42,125 nt of DNA from Muribaculaceae bacterium (GTDB lineage Bacteria; Bacteroidota; Bacteroidia; Bacteroidales; Muribaculaceae), in contig JAFLTJ010000015.1 of the NCBI GenBank assembly GCA_022510465.1, forward strand, positions 1 through 42,125, written 5' to 3'. Below are positions 24,903 to 34,670 of this stretch, piece after piece. Each line of letters opens with the position of its first letter. Within the stretch, counting starts at the first letter, position 1. A model generated the notes under the pieces. The model saw nothing but the letters and a program-made list of their open reading frames with translations, was not told where the DNA came from and ran no database searches. The position numbers and the translations under genes are program-made.

Positions 24903-26129
24903 ATGAAAGATCTGATTATAGATAAACTGACAACCGAGCGCACCGTTTTGGTTGGATTAATTTCGGCAACTCAGAATGAACAGAAAGCCAATGAGTATCT
25001 TGATGAGCTCGCTTTTCTGGCCGATACTGCCGGCGCAGAAACGGTGAGACGTTTTCTGCAAAGGCTTGATTATCCTAATCCCAGAACGTATGTCGGCAAA
25101 GGTAAATTAGAAGAGATAAGGCAGTTTGTCGAGGGGAACGATATTGGCATGGTTATTTTTGACGATGATTTGACCTCCAAGCAGGTGAGCAATATCGAGC
25201 GAGAACTGAAAGTAAAAATACTTGACCGCACGACACTCATCCTCGATATATTTGCCAAACGTGCCCAGACGGCAAATGCCAAAACGCAGGTTGAGCTTGC
25301 TCAGTATCAGTATCTGTTGCCGCGACTGACTCGTCTGTGGACACACCTTGAGCGTCAGCGCGGAGGTATAGGAATGAGGGGTCCCGGCGAGACTCAGATA
25401 GAAACCGACCGTCGAATCATTCTCGACCGAATTTCTCGCCTTAAAGAGGAGCTTAAGGCGATTGACAAACAGAAGGCTGTGCAACGCAAGAATCGCGGTA
25501 AACTGACGCGCGTGGCCTTGGTTGGTTACACCAACGTTGGCAAATCAACGCTGATGAACCTCATCAGCAAAAGCGATGTATTTGCCGAGAATAAGCTATT
25601 TGCAACGCTTGACACCACCGTTCGTAAGATAACTATTGATAACTTGCCCATGTTGCTGACCGATACCGTAGGCTTCATACGCAAGTTGCCCACCCACCTT
25701 GTTGATTCATTCAAATCAACGCTCGACGAGGTGCGCGAGTCGGACTTGCTGCTTCATGTCGTTGATATTTCCCATCCCAACTTTGAGGAGCAAATCGAGG
25801 TTGTTGACAAGACGCTGAAAGAGGTGTGTGACGGGGCCGACAAGCCGGTAATTATGGTTTTTAACAAGATAGACGCCTTCAGTTATGTTCCCAAAGATGA
25901 AAACGATTTGACTCCACGTTCCCGCGAGAATATACCGCTGGATGAATTGCGGGAGACATGGATGAGCCGGATGCGCGACGACTGTGTTTTCATATCGGCC
26001 AAAAAGGGAATAAACATTGACGAGTTGAAACAAAAGATATATGAGAAAGCCCGGGAGATTCACATCACGCGCTTTCCTTACAACGACTTTTTATTCCAAA
26101 AATATGATGACCTCGACTCTCAGGAATAG
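24903..26129 (+). CDS. hflX: GTPase HflX
   Basis: HflX binds the large ribosomal subunit and splits stalled or hibernating ribosomes under stress. The 408-residue product has the N-terminal HflX domain with YVGKGKLEEI at about 63-72, the linker helix block RGGIGMRGPGETQIETDRR near 153-171, and the G domain with GYTNVGKST at 208-216, DTVGFIRKLP and NKID. Length is typical. It lies between obgE and dgt in a tight group; dgt probably begins 7 nt after its stop. Confidence 0.97.
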   Translation: MKDLIIDKLTTERTVLVGLISATQNEQKANEYLDELAFLADTAGAETVRRFLQRLDYPNPRTYVGKGKLEEIRQFVEGNDIGMVIFDDDLTSKQVSNIERELKVKILDRTTLILDIFAKRAQTANAKTQVELAQYQYLLPRLTRLWTHLERQRGGIGMRGPGETQIETDRRIILDRISRLKEELKAIDKQKAVQRKNRGKLTRVALVGYTNVGKSTLMNLISKSDVFAENKLFATLDTTVRKITIDNLPMLLTDTVGFIRKLPTHLVDSFKSTLDEVRESDLLLHVVDISHPNFEEQIEVVDKTLKEVCDGADKPVIMVFNKIDAFSYVPKDENDLTPRSRENIPLDELRETWMSRMRDDCVFISAKKGINIDELKQKIYEKAREIHITRFPYNDFLFQKYDDLDSQE

Positions 26130-26136
26130 CGGCAAA

Positions 26137-27474
26137 ATGGAATGGAACAGGCTGATTCTGGATGTTCGTTTCGGCCTGGAAGACTATCACGACCCTCGTC
26201 GCAGCTCGCGAACCGAGTTTCAACGTGATTTTGACCGGTTGGTATTCTCGTCGCCGTTCCGCCGATTGCAAAACAAAACCCAGGTGTTTCCTTTGCCGGG
26301 GAGTATCTTTGTTCATAATCGATTGACCCATAGTCTTGAAGTATCGAGTGTAGGGAGGTCGATAGCCAATGAGGTAGCTATCCGTCTCCGTGTAAAATAT
26401 GCTGCCGAGCCGTGGGTGTCGCGTCTTGATGCGATAGGCGAGATTGTAGGCGCCGCGTGTTTGGCCCACGATTTGGGAAATCCTCCGTTTGGCCACTCCG
26501 GGGAGAAGGCGATAGCGACATTTTTCAGCGAAGGAGCCGGGAAACGGTTTGGCGAGAGCCTGACAGCCGAGCAGTGGATGGATTTGACCCGATTTGAAGG
26601 TAATGCCAATGCATTCCGATTGTTGACCCACCAGTTCAAAGGGCGCCGCAAGGGAGGATTTGCCATGACTTATTCTACTCTGGCTGCAATTGCCAAATAT
26701 CCGTTCTCGTCAACGCTTTCGGGCGGCAAACAGAAATTTGGATTTTTTACCCAGGAGCGGGAAGATTTCTGTAAAGTGGCCGACGCTCTTGGTATGTTGT
26801 GCCTCGAAGAAAAACCTGAGGGGGTCAGATATGCGCGTCATCCGTTGGTTTATTTGGTTGAGGCTGCCGATGATATTTGCTATGAGGTTATGGACCTCGA
26901 GGATGCCCACAAGCTGGGAATACTTCGCGGGGATGTTGTTGAGCCATTGTTGCTCAGTTTCTTTGATAGCGACCGCCGAGCTCATAATCAAGAGGTGCTT
27001 TCCCATATTGACGACCCGAATGAGCGCATCGCCTACTTGCGGTCGTGTGTAATAGGGACATTGGTAAACTGTTGTGTAGATGTCTTTGTTGACAATGAGG
27101 AAGCTATACTTCGGGGCGAGTTCAACGGTCAATTGCTTGATTTTATACCAATGCTTGAGCGAACGGCCTACAAACGGTGTGTCGAGCTATCCTGGAGCAG
27201 TATCTACAGCGCTCCCGATGTTGTAGAGATTGAGTTGGCCGGTAACCGGATAATTACGTTTTTGATGGAGAAACTGACTGATGCGGTAGTGAATCCCGAC
27301 TTTAATTACTCGCGGTTGCTTTTATCTCAGATTCCGCGACAGTATCAGATAGATTCGCCCTCGCTCTACGGAAAGATTCAGGCGATAGTCGACTATGTTT
27401 CGGGTATGACCGATGTATATGCTCTCGACCTTTACAGGAAATTAAACGGCATGAGTTTGAAGATAAACAATTGA
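26137..27474 (+). CDS. dgt: Deoxyguanosinetriphosphate triphosphohydrolase-like HD protein
   Basis: Hydrolyses dNTPs (classically dGTP) to the nucleoside and triphosphate, balancing nucleotide pools. The open frame reaches back to 26041 inside hflX, but the ATG at 26137 gives a normal N-terminus (MEWNRLILDVRFG) at 445 residues and avoids overlap; ATGs at 26104 and 26107 are other options. The metal-binding HD set is visible: His65 in NRLTHSLEV and His111-Asp112 in CLAHDLGNPPFGHSGE. The early block SRTEFQRDFDRLVFSSPFRR is typical of dGTPases. It follows hflX at 7 nt and precedes the TPM gene at 4 nt. Confidence 0.92.
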   Translation: MEWNRLILDVRFGLEDYHDPRRSSRTEFQRDFDRLVFSSPFRRLQNKTQVFPLPGSIFVHNRLTHSLEVSSVGRSIANEVAIRLRVKYAAEPWVSRLDAIGEIVGAACLAHDLGNPPFGHSGEKAIATFFSEGAGKRFGESLTAEQWMDLTRFEGNANAFRLLTHQFKGRRKGGFAMTYSTLAAIAKYPFSSTLSGGKQKFGFFTQEREDFCKVADALGMLCLEEKPEGVRYARHPLVYLVEAADDICYEVMDLEDAHKLGILRGDVVEPLLLSFFDSDRRAHNQEVLSHIDDPNERIAYLRSCVIGTLVNCCVDVFVDNEEAILRGEFNGQLLDFIPMLERTAYKRCVELSWSSIYSAPDVVEIELAGNRIITFLMEKLTDAVVNPDFNYSRLLLSQIPRQYQIDSPSLYGKIQAIVDYVSGMTDVYALDLYRKLNGMSLKINN

Positions 27475-27478
27475 AAAA

Positions 27479-28744
27479 ATGGTTGGTATGCTTAGAACTC
27501 TGCTTGTAACGCTATTGGCGGTTGTTGGCTTTCATTTGCAGGCTACCACGGTTGATGAGATTCCTAATGTTCACCTTCGTGACGGGTCGCGTTATGTTTC
27601 AGATATGACCGGACTATTGTCGGCCGGTACTGTAGAGCGTGTTGACAAGGCTCTTGCCGACTTGGAGCGTGAGACGACGGCCGAGGTGGTAGTTGTGGTT
27701 GTTGACAATGTCGACAGCTCAATGACGCCGCAACAAATGGCATATCAGATTCAGAGCCGCTGGGGTGTTGGCAAGAAAGATGTAAATAACGGGCTGGTAA
27801 TGTTGGTGTCGATAAACGACCGTCGCGTCGAGATTGTCACCGGTCGAGGCCTGGAGGGGATTATCCCTGACGTGATTGCCGGTCGTATTATCCGTGACGC
27901 GATGGCTCCACGCTTTAAAAATAACGATTTTGATGCCGGAATCGAAGCCGGGGTCAATGCTCTTGTCTCAATTATCTCTAATCCCGATAATCGTGACGAA
28001 ATAATGTCTGATTTGTCGGGCGAAGATGATTTGACTGCAGAGGATTTGTGGAATTTATACCTGTCGATGGCGGGCCTGATAATGGTTGGGATGACGTTGT
28101 GGGTAATCCTGCTATTTCGTTCTACTCGTCGTGAGCCGTTGATTGTGCGCTATCCTAAGCTGGCAAGTATTAACGTGGGGTTGCTAACGTTGAGCTGTCT
28201 GACTCTCGGTCCCGGTTTCATCATTTACGGATTTTACCGGGCGAAGCTGTATCGTCTTCGCCGAGGCAAGCATTTATGTTCCAATTGTAATCATAAGATG
28301 GCGCTTGTCGACGAGGAGAACGATAATTCATATCTCACTCCCGGGCAGGATATGGAAGAACGTCTCAACTCGGTGGATTATGACGTGTGGGTTTGTCCGG
28401 AGTGCAATCAGGTTGATATCATACCGTATATTAACAGCAGTTCGCCATATAAAGAATGTCCGCGTTGTGGGGTCCGCGCAATGGTGCTTAATGCAGCGCG
28501 TATACTTCGCCAGCCTACGACCCGCAGTGAAGGATTGGGTGAGTTGGGCTACATATGTCGCAACTGCGGCCACAATCACAATGACCACTATACAATTCCG
28601 CGTAAGGAAGATGAGTCGGCTGCTATTGCAGCGGGAGCAATATTGGGCTCGATGCTTGGCGGGGGTGGCGGCGGAGGAGGATTCTCCGGCGGTAGTTTCG
28701 GTGGCGGCAGCTCGGCCGGCGGTGGTGCCGGTGGTTCCTGGTAA
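27479..28744 (+). CDS. TPM-domain membrane protein with zinc-ribbon pairs
   Basis: A 421-residue exported protein with a signal sequence (about 1-22), a TPM domain (about 36-168, with NNGLVMLVSINDRRVEIVTG and GLEGIIPD), two membrane segments (about 192-213 and 231-252), then a region with four CxxC pairs (267/270, 306/309, 327/330, 360/363) suggesting zinc ribbons, and a Gly/Ser-rich C-terminus ending GGSW. TPM proteins are linked to photosystem repair in plants and to phosphatase activity or membrane-complex assembly in bacteria; the role here is not known. An alternative start is at 27488. With the Cys pairs after the second membrane segment, they would face the cytoplasm if the TPM domain is periplasmic. 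Confidence 0.85.
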   Translation: MVGMLRTLLVTLLAVVGFHLQATTVDEIPNVHLRDGSRYVSDMTGLLSAGTVERVDKALADLERETTAEVVVVVVDNVDSSMTPQQMAYQIQSRWGVGKKDVNNGLVMLVSINDRRVEIVTGRGLEGIIPDVIAGRIIRDAMAPRFKNNDFDAGIEAGVNALVSIISNPDNRDEIMSDLSGEDDLTAEDLWNLYLSMAGLIMVGMTLWVILLFRSTRREPLIVRYPKLASINVGLLTLSCLTLGPGFIIYGFYRAKLYRLRRGKHLCSNCNHKMALVDEENDNSYLTPGQDMEERLNSVDYDVWVCPECNQVDIIPYINSSSPYKECPRCGVRAMVLNAARILRQPTTRSEGLGELGYICRNCGHNHNDHYTIPRKEDESAAIAAGAILGSMLGGGGGGGGFSGGSFGGGSSAGGGAGGSW

Positions 28745-28792
28745 CCTGTCATTTCAAAATGATAACAGTTTATACAACCTAAATAATCAACG

Positions 28793-31558
28793 ATGAAAAA
28801 ATTTGTAACATTATGCCTCGCGGTGGTTGCAGCTATGACTGCGTGGGGCGAAACAATCCTGGTAGACTTCGAGTCGGGGCAGATTCCCGACGGCTGGAGC
28901 TCCAACGGGGTTACTGTTAAGAAAGACAACAATAGCCAGCGAGCGGCTATGAGTACCAACGCGACACTGACGTCTCCCGCTATCGTGGGCCTTCGTTCTG
29001 TTTCCTACAAACACCGCGGCTCGGGGAGCAATAAGGAGCTTGTAGTAGACGCCAGTACTGATGGCGGAATTACATGGGAAAATATCGGGTTGGCAAAGGT
29101 GTCTTCTGCGTCGGCCTACGGCAGCGCGAGCCATTCGGTAACAGCATCGGCCGATGCCGGTGTGCAGATTCGCTTTACATGTATGAGCGCCACTATCTAT
29201 GTTGATGACATAGAGCTGGTTTATCAAGCCCTTGCGTCAAAACCAACCACGGCGTCAACGCTAACTGCAACCGATATTACCGGTAACAGTATGGCCATTT
29301 CTATTGTCAAAGGAAACGGAGAGGGCCGCCTGGTAGCCATGGCAGAGGGAGCAACCTTGAACTGGCTTCCCGAAGACGGAACATCCTACGCAGGCTCGTT
29401 TCCCAAAACGATTGACGGCGTGACTCTGCTTGCATGCGGCGATATTGACAGTGCTACCGCAGCCGGTCTCACTCCCGGCAAAACCTATACCATTGGCGTG
29501 TTTGAATACAACGGGGAGGGTGGTAGCTGCAATTATCTTACCGATGGCGCCAACACTGTTACAGTAACGACATTGACTGTTCCAACGTTGAGCGTCGGCA
29601 CCCCGACAATCGACTTCCGCAAGACAAAGGTAGACGGGTACAAAGAGAGCGAGCTGCGCATCTCGGGCAGTTATCTTGAACCTGCTGCCGGAACGGTCAC
29701 GGTAACGTCGGGCAGCGACGTTGTTACGCTTAGTGCCGATGGTGTGACTTATAGCAACTCGGTTGCTCTTGATTACACCGAAGCGACTCTTGCCTCAACC
29801 GTTACTGTACGTTTTACGCCCGATAAATATGGCGACTTTGAGGGTGCTATCAATATTGCCGGAGGCGGAGCCAATGCAACTGTTACCGTCAAAGGTGTAG
29901 GCGCCGACAATGATAATCACGAGTATTTTATAGCACCGGATGGAGATGACTCGGCAGCAGGTACAATTGATGCTCCGTGGCTCAATCTTCAAAAAGCTGT
30001 CAATGTAGCGTTGCCTGGAGATATAATCTACTGCCGTGGAGGTCGTTATCATTTTACAACACGCGATAGCAGTGGCAAACTGACGGTGCGTATCAAAAAC
30101 TCAGGTACTGCCGAGGCTCCTATTACCATTACTGCCTATGAGAATGAGCAGCCCATTTTTGACTTTGAGCAGCAGTTGCTTGACTGTAACCGCGACCGCA
30201 GCAAGGTTGGTGACCGCGGCGTGCTTCTGACCGGAAACTACTGGCACCTGTATGGCCTCCACATCATGCATGCGGCCGACAACGGCCTTAAGCTCGAGGG
30301 CAGCCACAACCGCATTGAGCGTTGCGAGTTCAGCTATAATTTGGACTCGGGACTGCAAATGGGATTCGGGCACAATTTCTCGGACAGCGGATTGGGGTCA
30401 AAGAACGATGGTTCCTTCTGTGCTTACAATGACATTATCGACTGTGACAGCCACCACAACTGTGACTATGATTCAAACTATGGTAGTGATGCCGATGGTT
30501 TTGCATGTAAAATGCACAATGGAGAGGGGAATCGCTTTATTCGCTGCCGTGCGTGGAGACACGGCGATGACGCATGGGATTTATACGAGACCGACTTCTC
30601 GGTAACGCTTATTGAGTGCTGGGCCTGGCATTCAGGTAAGGCCGAAGACCACACTTGGGTGTATGATTACTTTAATCAGGGACCCGGTTTCTCAGGCAAC
30701 GGAAACGGTATCAAACTTGGTGGTAACGGCTCGGGTGGTAGCTCGCGCGGTGTTCACTATGCCTACAACTGTATCGCCTTTGGAAATGATAAGAGTGGCT
30801 CGACAAAGGGCTTTGACTGCAATAGCCATAAAGACGGTCACGTAATCATAGGTGGCCTTGCTTTTGACAACGGATATGATTTTATGTTTGAATCGGGTGG
30901 CGGTGCCAATTCAGAGTTCTACAACAATGTATGTTTTGGCCGTCAAGAAATCCTCGTAGGAACTGAGAGCAACAACGCGCTCGGCGGCATGACTCCCAAT
31001 CAGGGTAAAACATTCTTCAATAACGTTATTACTGATTTCAGCCGTTCCGATTATGTAAGTCTTCTTGAGGCCGATGCGCTTGCTCCCCGTGGCGAGGATG
31101 GAAGTCTGCCGGTAAAATTCGGGCGCCTGAAGAGCGGCAGCAAGCTTGTTGATGCAGGCCTTGACAAGCCCGTACCCTTTACAGATGAGTTCCCCTATCT
31201 CTATCAGCCGATTTATGGCACAGGGCGTGATTTAGGCCCGTATGAGCTTACCGAAGGCGAAATGTCGAGCGCACCGCAGCTGATAGCCGACCATGTTGCA
31301 AAGACGGCTTTCGAGGTGACACTGTCGGGTCGCGGTCGGGAGGCTGTTGCAATTCTTTCTACTGCCGAGACGGCAAATGTTGTTATAACCATTACAAATG
31401 CCGCCGGCGTTGACTGTGGTACCGTTAACCTTGGAACAGTTGAGAGTGGAGCAACGTTCTATCAGCCGCTATCAACCGCCAATCTCGCGCCCGGTCTTTA
31501 TGTCGCTACAGCGCGGATAGGCAATGAATGTATTGCAGCAAAGTTTGTGCTTTTCTAA
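28793..31558 (+). CDS. Secreted PL9-type pectate lyase-like protein
   Basis: Likely cleaves pectic polygalacturonan by beta-elimination outside the cell. The 921-residue product has a signal peptide (about 1-19, AWG then Glu20), an anchor J-like domain (20-145), an FN3-like region (150-262), an Ig-like region (265-368), a right-handed beta-helix (about 375-820) and a T9SS-like tail (about 838-921). The helix starts EYFIAPDGDDSAAGT with APWLNLQKAVNVALPGDIIY, as in PL9 enzymes. Candidate calcium ligands Asp568, Asp592, Asp593 and Asp596 (DADGF and HGDDAWDL) keep the spacing of Asp209/233/234/237 in Pel9A, and Lys641 in GNGIKLGG fits the catalytic base. No SusC/SusD pair or sugar regulator lies nearby. 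Substrate is inferred. Confidence 0.85.
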   Translation: MKKFVTLCLAVVAAMTAWGETILVDFESGQIPDGWSSNGVTVKKDNNSQRAAMSTNATLTSPAIVGLRSVSYKHRGSGSNKELVVDASTDGGITWENIGLAKVSSASAYGSASHSVTASADAGVQIRFTCMSATIYVDDIELVYQALASKPTTASTLTATDITGNSMAISIVKGNGEGRLVAMAEGATLNWLPEDGTSYAGSFPKTIDGVTLLACGDIDSATAAGLTPGKTYTIGVFEYNGEGGSCNYLTDGANTVTVTTLTVPTLSVGTPTIDFRKTKVDGYKESELRISGSYLEPAAGTVTVTSGSDVVTLSADGVTYSNSVALDYTEATLASTVTVRFTPDKYGDFEGAINIAGGGANATVTVKGVGADNDNHEYFIAPDGDDSAAGTIDAPWLNLQKAVNVALPGDIIYCRGGRYHFTTRDSSGKLTVRIKNSGTAEAPITITAYENEQPIFDFEQQLLDCNRDRSKVGDRGVLLTGNYWHLYGLHIMHAADNGLKLEGSHNRIERCEFSYNLDSGLQMGFGHNFSDSGLGSKNDGSFCAYNDIIDCDSHHNCDYDSNYGSDADGFACKMHNGEGNRFIRCRAWRHGDDAWDLYETDFSVTLIECWAWHSGKAEDHTWVYDYFNQGPGFSGNGNGIKLGGNGSGGSSRGVHYAYNCIAFGNDKSGSTKGFDCNSHKDGHVIIGGLAFDNGYDFMFESGGGANSEFYNNVCFGRQEILVGTESNNALGGMTPNQGKTFFNNVITDFSRSDYVSLLEADALAPRGEDGSLPVKFGRLKSGSKLVDAGLDKPVPFTDEFPYLYQPIYGTGRDLGPYELTEGEMSSAPQLIADHVAKTAFEVTLSGRGREAVAILSTAETANVVITITNAAGVDCGTVNLGTVESGATFYQPLSTANLAPGLYVATARIGNECIAAKFVLF

Positions 31559-31583
31559 GAGAATAACTCGAGGTATAAATGAA

Positions 31584-31621
31584 AAAGCGGGGCGGTCAGA
31601 TATAGGTGGCCGCCCCGCTTT
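31584..31621. terminator. Bidirectional terminator between convergent genes
   Basis: AAAGCGGGGCGG (31584-31595) pairs with its complement at 31610-31621, extended by TCA/TGG-like pairs around an 8-nt loop. The minus strand has a T tract beyond the stem (CTTTTTCAT), so it ends the nuo run well; on the + strand the T run is short but can serve the PL9 gene. Confidence 0.88.
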
Positions 31622-31648
31622 ATAGCTTTATTTGATTGTTATTGATAT

Positions 31649-33094
31649 TTACAGTGTCAGGAGTGTGTCGTAGAAGTAGCTGACAACGCCCAAAGCAAGT
31701 ATACCGGCAACTGTAATCCACAATCCAAGGCGCTCGCTGCATGAAGAACGGAATGTATTGATTGGGTTGTCGCTGTCGTTGATAAACATTGCTTTTACAA
31801 CAAGCAGATAGTAATAGAGTGATATGATGGTGTTTATCAATGCTATCAACACAAGAATATAGATGGCAATGCTGTCCTGATTGATGGCGCTTGTGAAGAT
31901 AAAGAATTTACTGAAAAATCCGGCAAACGGTGGAATACCGGCCAGGGAGAACATGGCAAGCATCATTGTCAGCGCCAAGCGTGGATTGGTCTTGTACAGG
32001 CCGTTGTAGTCATCCATATTTACCTTTCCGTCGGCATGGTTCTCAATGGCTGCGATAACGCCGAATGCGGCAAGATTGGAGAAGATGTAGACGAGGATGT
32101 AGTACATCAGTGCCGCTGTTCCCATCGCATTGTTGGCTATCACTCCGAGCATGATATAACCGGCCTGTGATATTGACGAAAACGCGAGGAATCGCTTGAG
32201 GTTTTTCTGACGTATGGCAAAAAGGTTGCCCACGGTAATAGTCAGTATAATCAGAGCGTATAGCATCCATTCCCAAGCCGAAGCGTAAAGAGCTCCGAAT
32301 ACCTGAGTCAGGACAATCAAAAACGCCATTGCAGCCGAACCTTTTGATATTACCGACAAGTAGGAAGTGACCGACGTTGGTGCTCCTTGATAAACGTCGG
32401 CAGTCCAGAGGTGGAATGGTACAAGCGAAAGCTTGAAGCCGATTCCGGCAATTACAAAAGCGATTGCAACAATCAGCGAAACGCTGGTGCCTTCAAAAGC
32501 TACCGCAGGGGCTATCTCTGCGTAGTATAGCGACCCGGCAATTCCGTATACCAGCGACAATCCAAACATTAATACGGCCGAAGAGAAGCATGCAGTCAGT
32601 ATGTACTTCCCGGCGGCTTCATGGCTCTCGTTGCGATACTTGTCGAATGCAACCAAAGCGGCAAGCGGAAGCGAGGCGGTCTCCAGCCCGATGATGAACA
32701 CGAGGAAATGCCGTGCCGAAATCATCAGATACATACCAAAGAGCGTAAGCATCAACATTTGGTATATCTCTCCGCGACGGGCAACCTGCTGCTCGCTGCC
32801 GGCCCAGGACAGTGCCTGTATCATCACAATTAGCGTTCCGACGTTCAGAATGTTTTTAATTGCAGTAATGACCGGCGTGGTTGTGTACATCCCTGCGAAA
32901 GCCTGCGCGTCGCCCATATCAATGATGCATGGACAAAATCCACAGATGGTGAAAAGTCCGAAAACCATACAGGCAAAAGCGGGAACATATCGCGACCCCT
33001 TAGGGGTTGCAAAAGTATCATAAAAGAAGACGAGCAGAAAGGCTATCAGCAGGCCAATCTCCTGCTTCATGGCTAAAAACTGAGAATAATCCAT
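31649..33094 (-). CDS. nuoN: NADH-quinone oxidoreductase subunit N
   Basis: An antiporter-like proton-pumping subunit of the complex I membrane arm. The 481-residue product is almost wholly hydrophobic with about 14 membrane segments. It shows the family block FHLWTADVYQGAPTSVTSYLSVISK, with the lysine used in proton transfer, and KRFLAFSSISQAGYIMLG in the next section. It is the last gene of the run, ending just before the bidirectional terminator, and starts 18 nt after the nuoM stop. Confidence 0.95.
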   Translation of the reverse strand: MDYSQFLAMKQEIGLLIAFLLVFFYDTFATPKGSRYVPAFACMVFGLFTICGFCPCIIDMGDAQAFAGMYTTTPVITAIKNILNVGTLIVMIQALSWAGSEQQVARRGEIYQMLMLTLFGMYLMISARHFLVFIIGLETASLPLAALVAFDKYRNESHEAAGKYILTACFSSAVLMFGLSLVYGIAGSLYYAEIAPAVAFEGTSVSLIVAIAFVIAGIGFKLSLVPFHLWTADVYQGAPTSVTSYLSVISKGSAAMAFLIVLTQVFGALYASAWEWMLYALIILTITVGNLFAIRQKNLKRFLAFSSISQAGYIMLGVIANNAMGTAALMYYILVYIFSNLAAFGVIAAIENHADGKVNMDDYNGLYKTNPRLALTMMLAMFSLAGIPPFAGFFSKFFIFTSAINQDSIAIYILVLIALINTIISLYYYLLVVKAMFINDSDNPINTFRSSCSERLGLWITVAGILALGVVSYFYDTLLTL

Positions 33095-33112
33095 TGCTGT
33101 AAATCCTATAGA

Positions 33113-34630
33113 TTAGAGACCCGCGATGCCGGGGATTACTTTGAATATTTCGTGACTGAATGTGAATTTAATCAGGTCGGAGAAGAAGTTGGGGAAACAC
33201 CCGATAGCAGCGACGCTGACAATGAGGGTTATGGCCGAAAGTCGTTCCCACCAAGTTGCATCGGTCAACTCTAAGTGGTGTTTATCCTGCACGGGGCCGA
33301 GCAACAGCTTGCCAACAACACGCAGAATGTAGACTGCCGTGATAACGATTGAGCAGCATGCAGCCACTGTGAATGCGCGATGGAACATGTCGGCATGCTC
33401 AAACGAGCCTACGAATATAGTCATTTCGGCGACAAATCCGCTGAGGCCGGGCAATCCGAGCGAGGCCATACCGGCAACGACGTAACAAACCGCCAGGAAC
33501 GGCATAATCTTCATCAGACCGCCCATCATGCGGATGTCGCGAGTGTGAGTTCGGCCGTAAATCATACCGATTAGGGCAAAAAACAGAGCCGTCATCAATC
33601 CGTGGGATAGCATCTGCATTATTGCGCCGGTCATGGCTGTGGTATTTAACATCAGGATGGCAAACAGCACCAAGCCGCAGTGGCTTACCGAGGAGTAGGC
33701 GTTGATATATTTGAGGTCGGTTTGAACACAAGCGCTGAAAGCACCGTAAACAACCGAGACGCCGGTCAGGATTAGGAAAATCCAAGCAAGCTCGTTGGCT
33801 GCTTCGGGCATAAGATAGATGGCTACGCGAAAACACCCGTAACCGCCGAGTTTCATCAGCACGCCGGCATGGAGCATTGACACGGCTGTGGGAGCCGAGG
33901 CGTGACCGTCGGGGCTCCATGTGTGGAACGGAAACATAGCTCCGAGAACTCCGAAACCAACGAATGTCATCGGGAACAGGAACCGCTGCCAGCCCGGGTC
34001 GATGGTGTGTTTTGAGATTTCAAGGATATTCCATGTCAGAGGCTCGCCGGCAGGTGCCGAGTGGTAGTAAATACCAATGAGCCCCAGCATAAGGAATGCC
34101 GAACCGCCCATGAGCATCAGGGTCAGCTTCATGGCCGAGTAATTTTTGTTACCCGACCCCCAAACGCCAATCAACAGATACATCGGGATAAGCGCGACCT
34201 CGTAAAACATGAACATGGTAAACAGGTCAACCGAGATAAAGAAGCCGAAAACACCGGTGGATAACAGGATGAGCCAAAGGAAAAATTCTTTAGGCATTTC
34301 TATTTTCCAGGAGGCGAAACTTCCGGCAAAGATTATGATTGACGATAGAATCAGCATTGCAATTGAAATGCCGTCGACACCAACGGCGAGGCAGATGTTG
34401 AGAGGTTTGAACCACGCCCATGAGCCGGTATAGAGCATTGGGTCGGTGTTGCCGGCAGCTCTAAGCCCTAGATAGTCAACCAAAAGCCATATCGAGAGGG
34501 CAATCAGCACGGAAGAACCGGCAACCGCCACAGCGCGAATCTGCTTGATGTTACGGCTCAAACCGAGTCCCGCAAGCATGACAACCGGGATGATTACAAA
34601 GTAAATCAATATGTTGTGAAAAATATCCAT
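33113..34630 (-). CDS. nuoM: NADH-quinone oxidoreductase subunit M
   Basis: Antiporter-like membrane subunit of complex I, 505 residues. It carries the conserved loop FHTWSPDGHASAPTAVSMLH followed by GVLMKLGGYG, whose lysine lies on the proton path, and the KYINAYSSVSHCG block. An early helix holds the conserved Glu (FMFYEVALIPMYLLIG). It sits between nuoL and nuoN in the usual order. The start at 34630 follows the nuoL stop by 40 nt. Confidence 0.96.
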   Translation of the reverse strand: MDIFHNILIYFVIIPVVMLAGLGLSRNIKQIRAVAVAGSSVLIALSIWLLVDYLGLRAAGNTDPMLYTGSWAWFKPLNICLAVGVDGISIAMLILSSIIIFAGSFASWKIEMPKEFFLWLILLSTGVFGFFISVDLFTMFMFYEVALIPMYLLIGVWGSGNKNYSAMKLTLMLMGGSAFLMLGLIGIYYHSAPAGEPLTWNILEISKHTIDPGWQRFLFPMTFVGFGVLGAMFPFHTWSPDGHASAPTAVSMLHAGVLMKLGGYGCFRVAIYLMPEAANELAWIFLILTGVSVVYGAFSACVQTDLKYINAYSSVSHCGLVLFAILMLNTTAMTGAIMQMLSHGLMTALFFALIGMIYGRTHTRDIRMMGGLMKIMPFLAVCYVVAGMASLGLPGLSGFVAEMTIFVGSFEHADMFHRAFTVAACCSIVITAVYILRVVGKLLLGPVQDKHHLELTDATWWERLSAITLIVSVAAIGCFPNFFSDLIKFTFSHEIFKVIPGIAGL

Positions 34631-34670
34631 AATGCACTGAGTTATTAATGCTTGAGTGATTCAGGTTAGA

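Noticed and set aside
26041..26136. N-terminal extension of dgt into hflX
   Set aside because: The extra residues are the out-of-frame reading of the hflX 3' end; the ATG at 26137 gives a normal dGTPase start just after the hflX stop.
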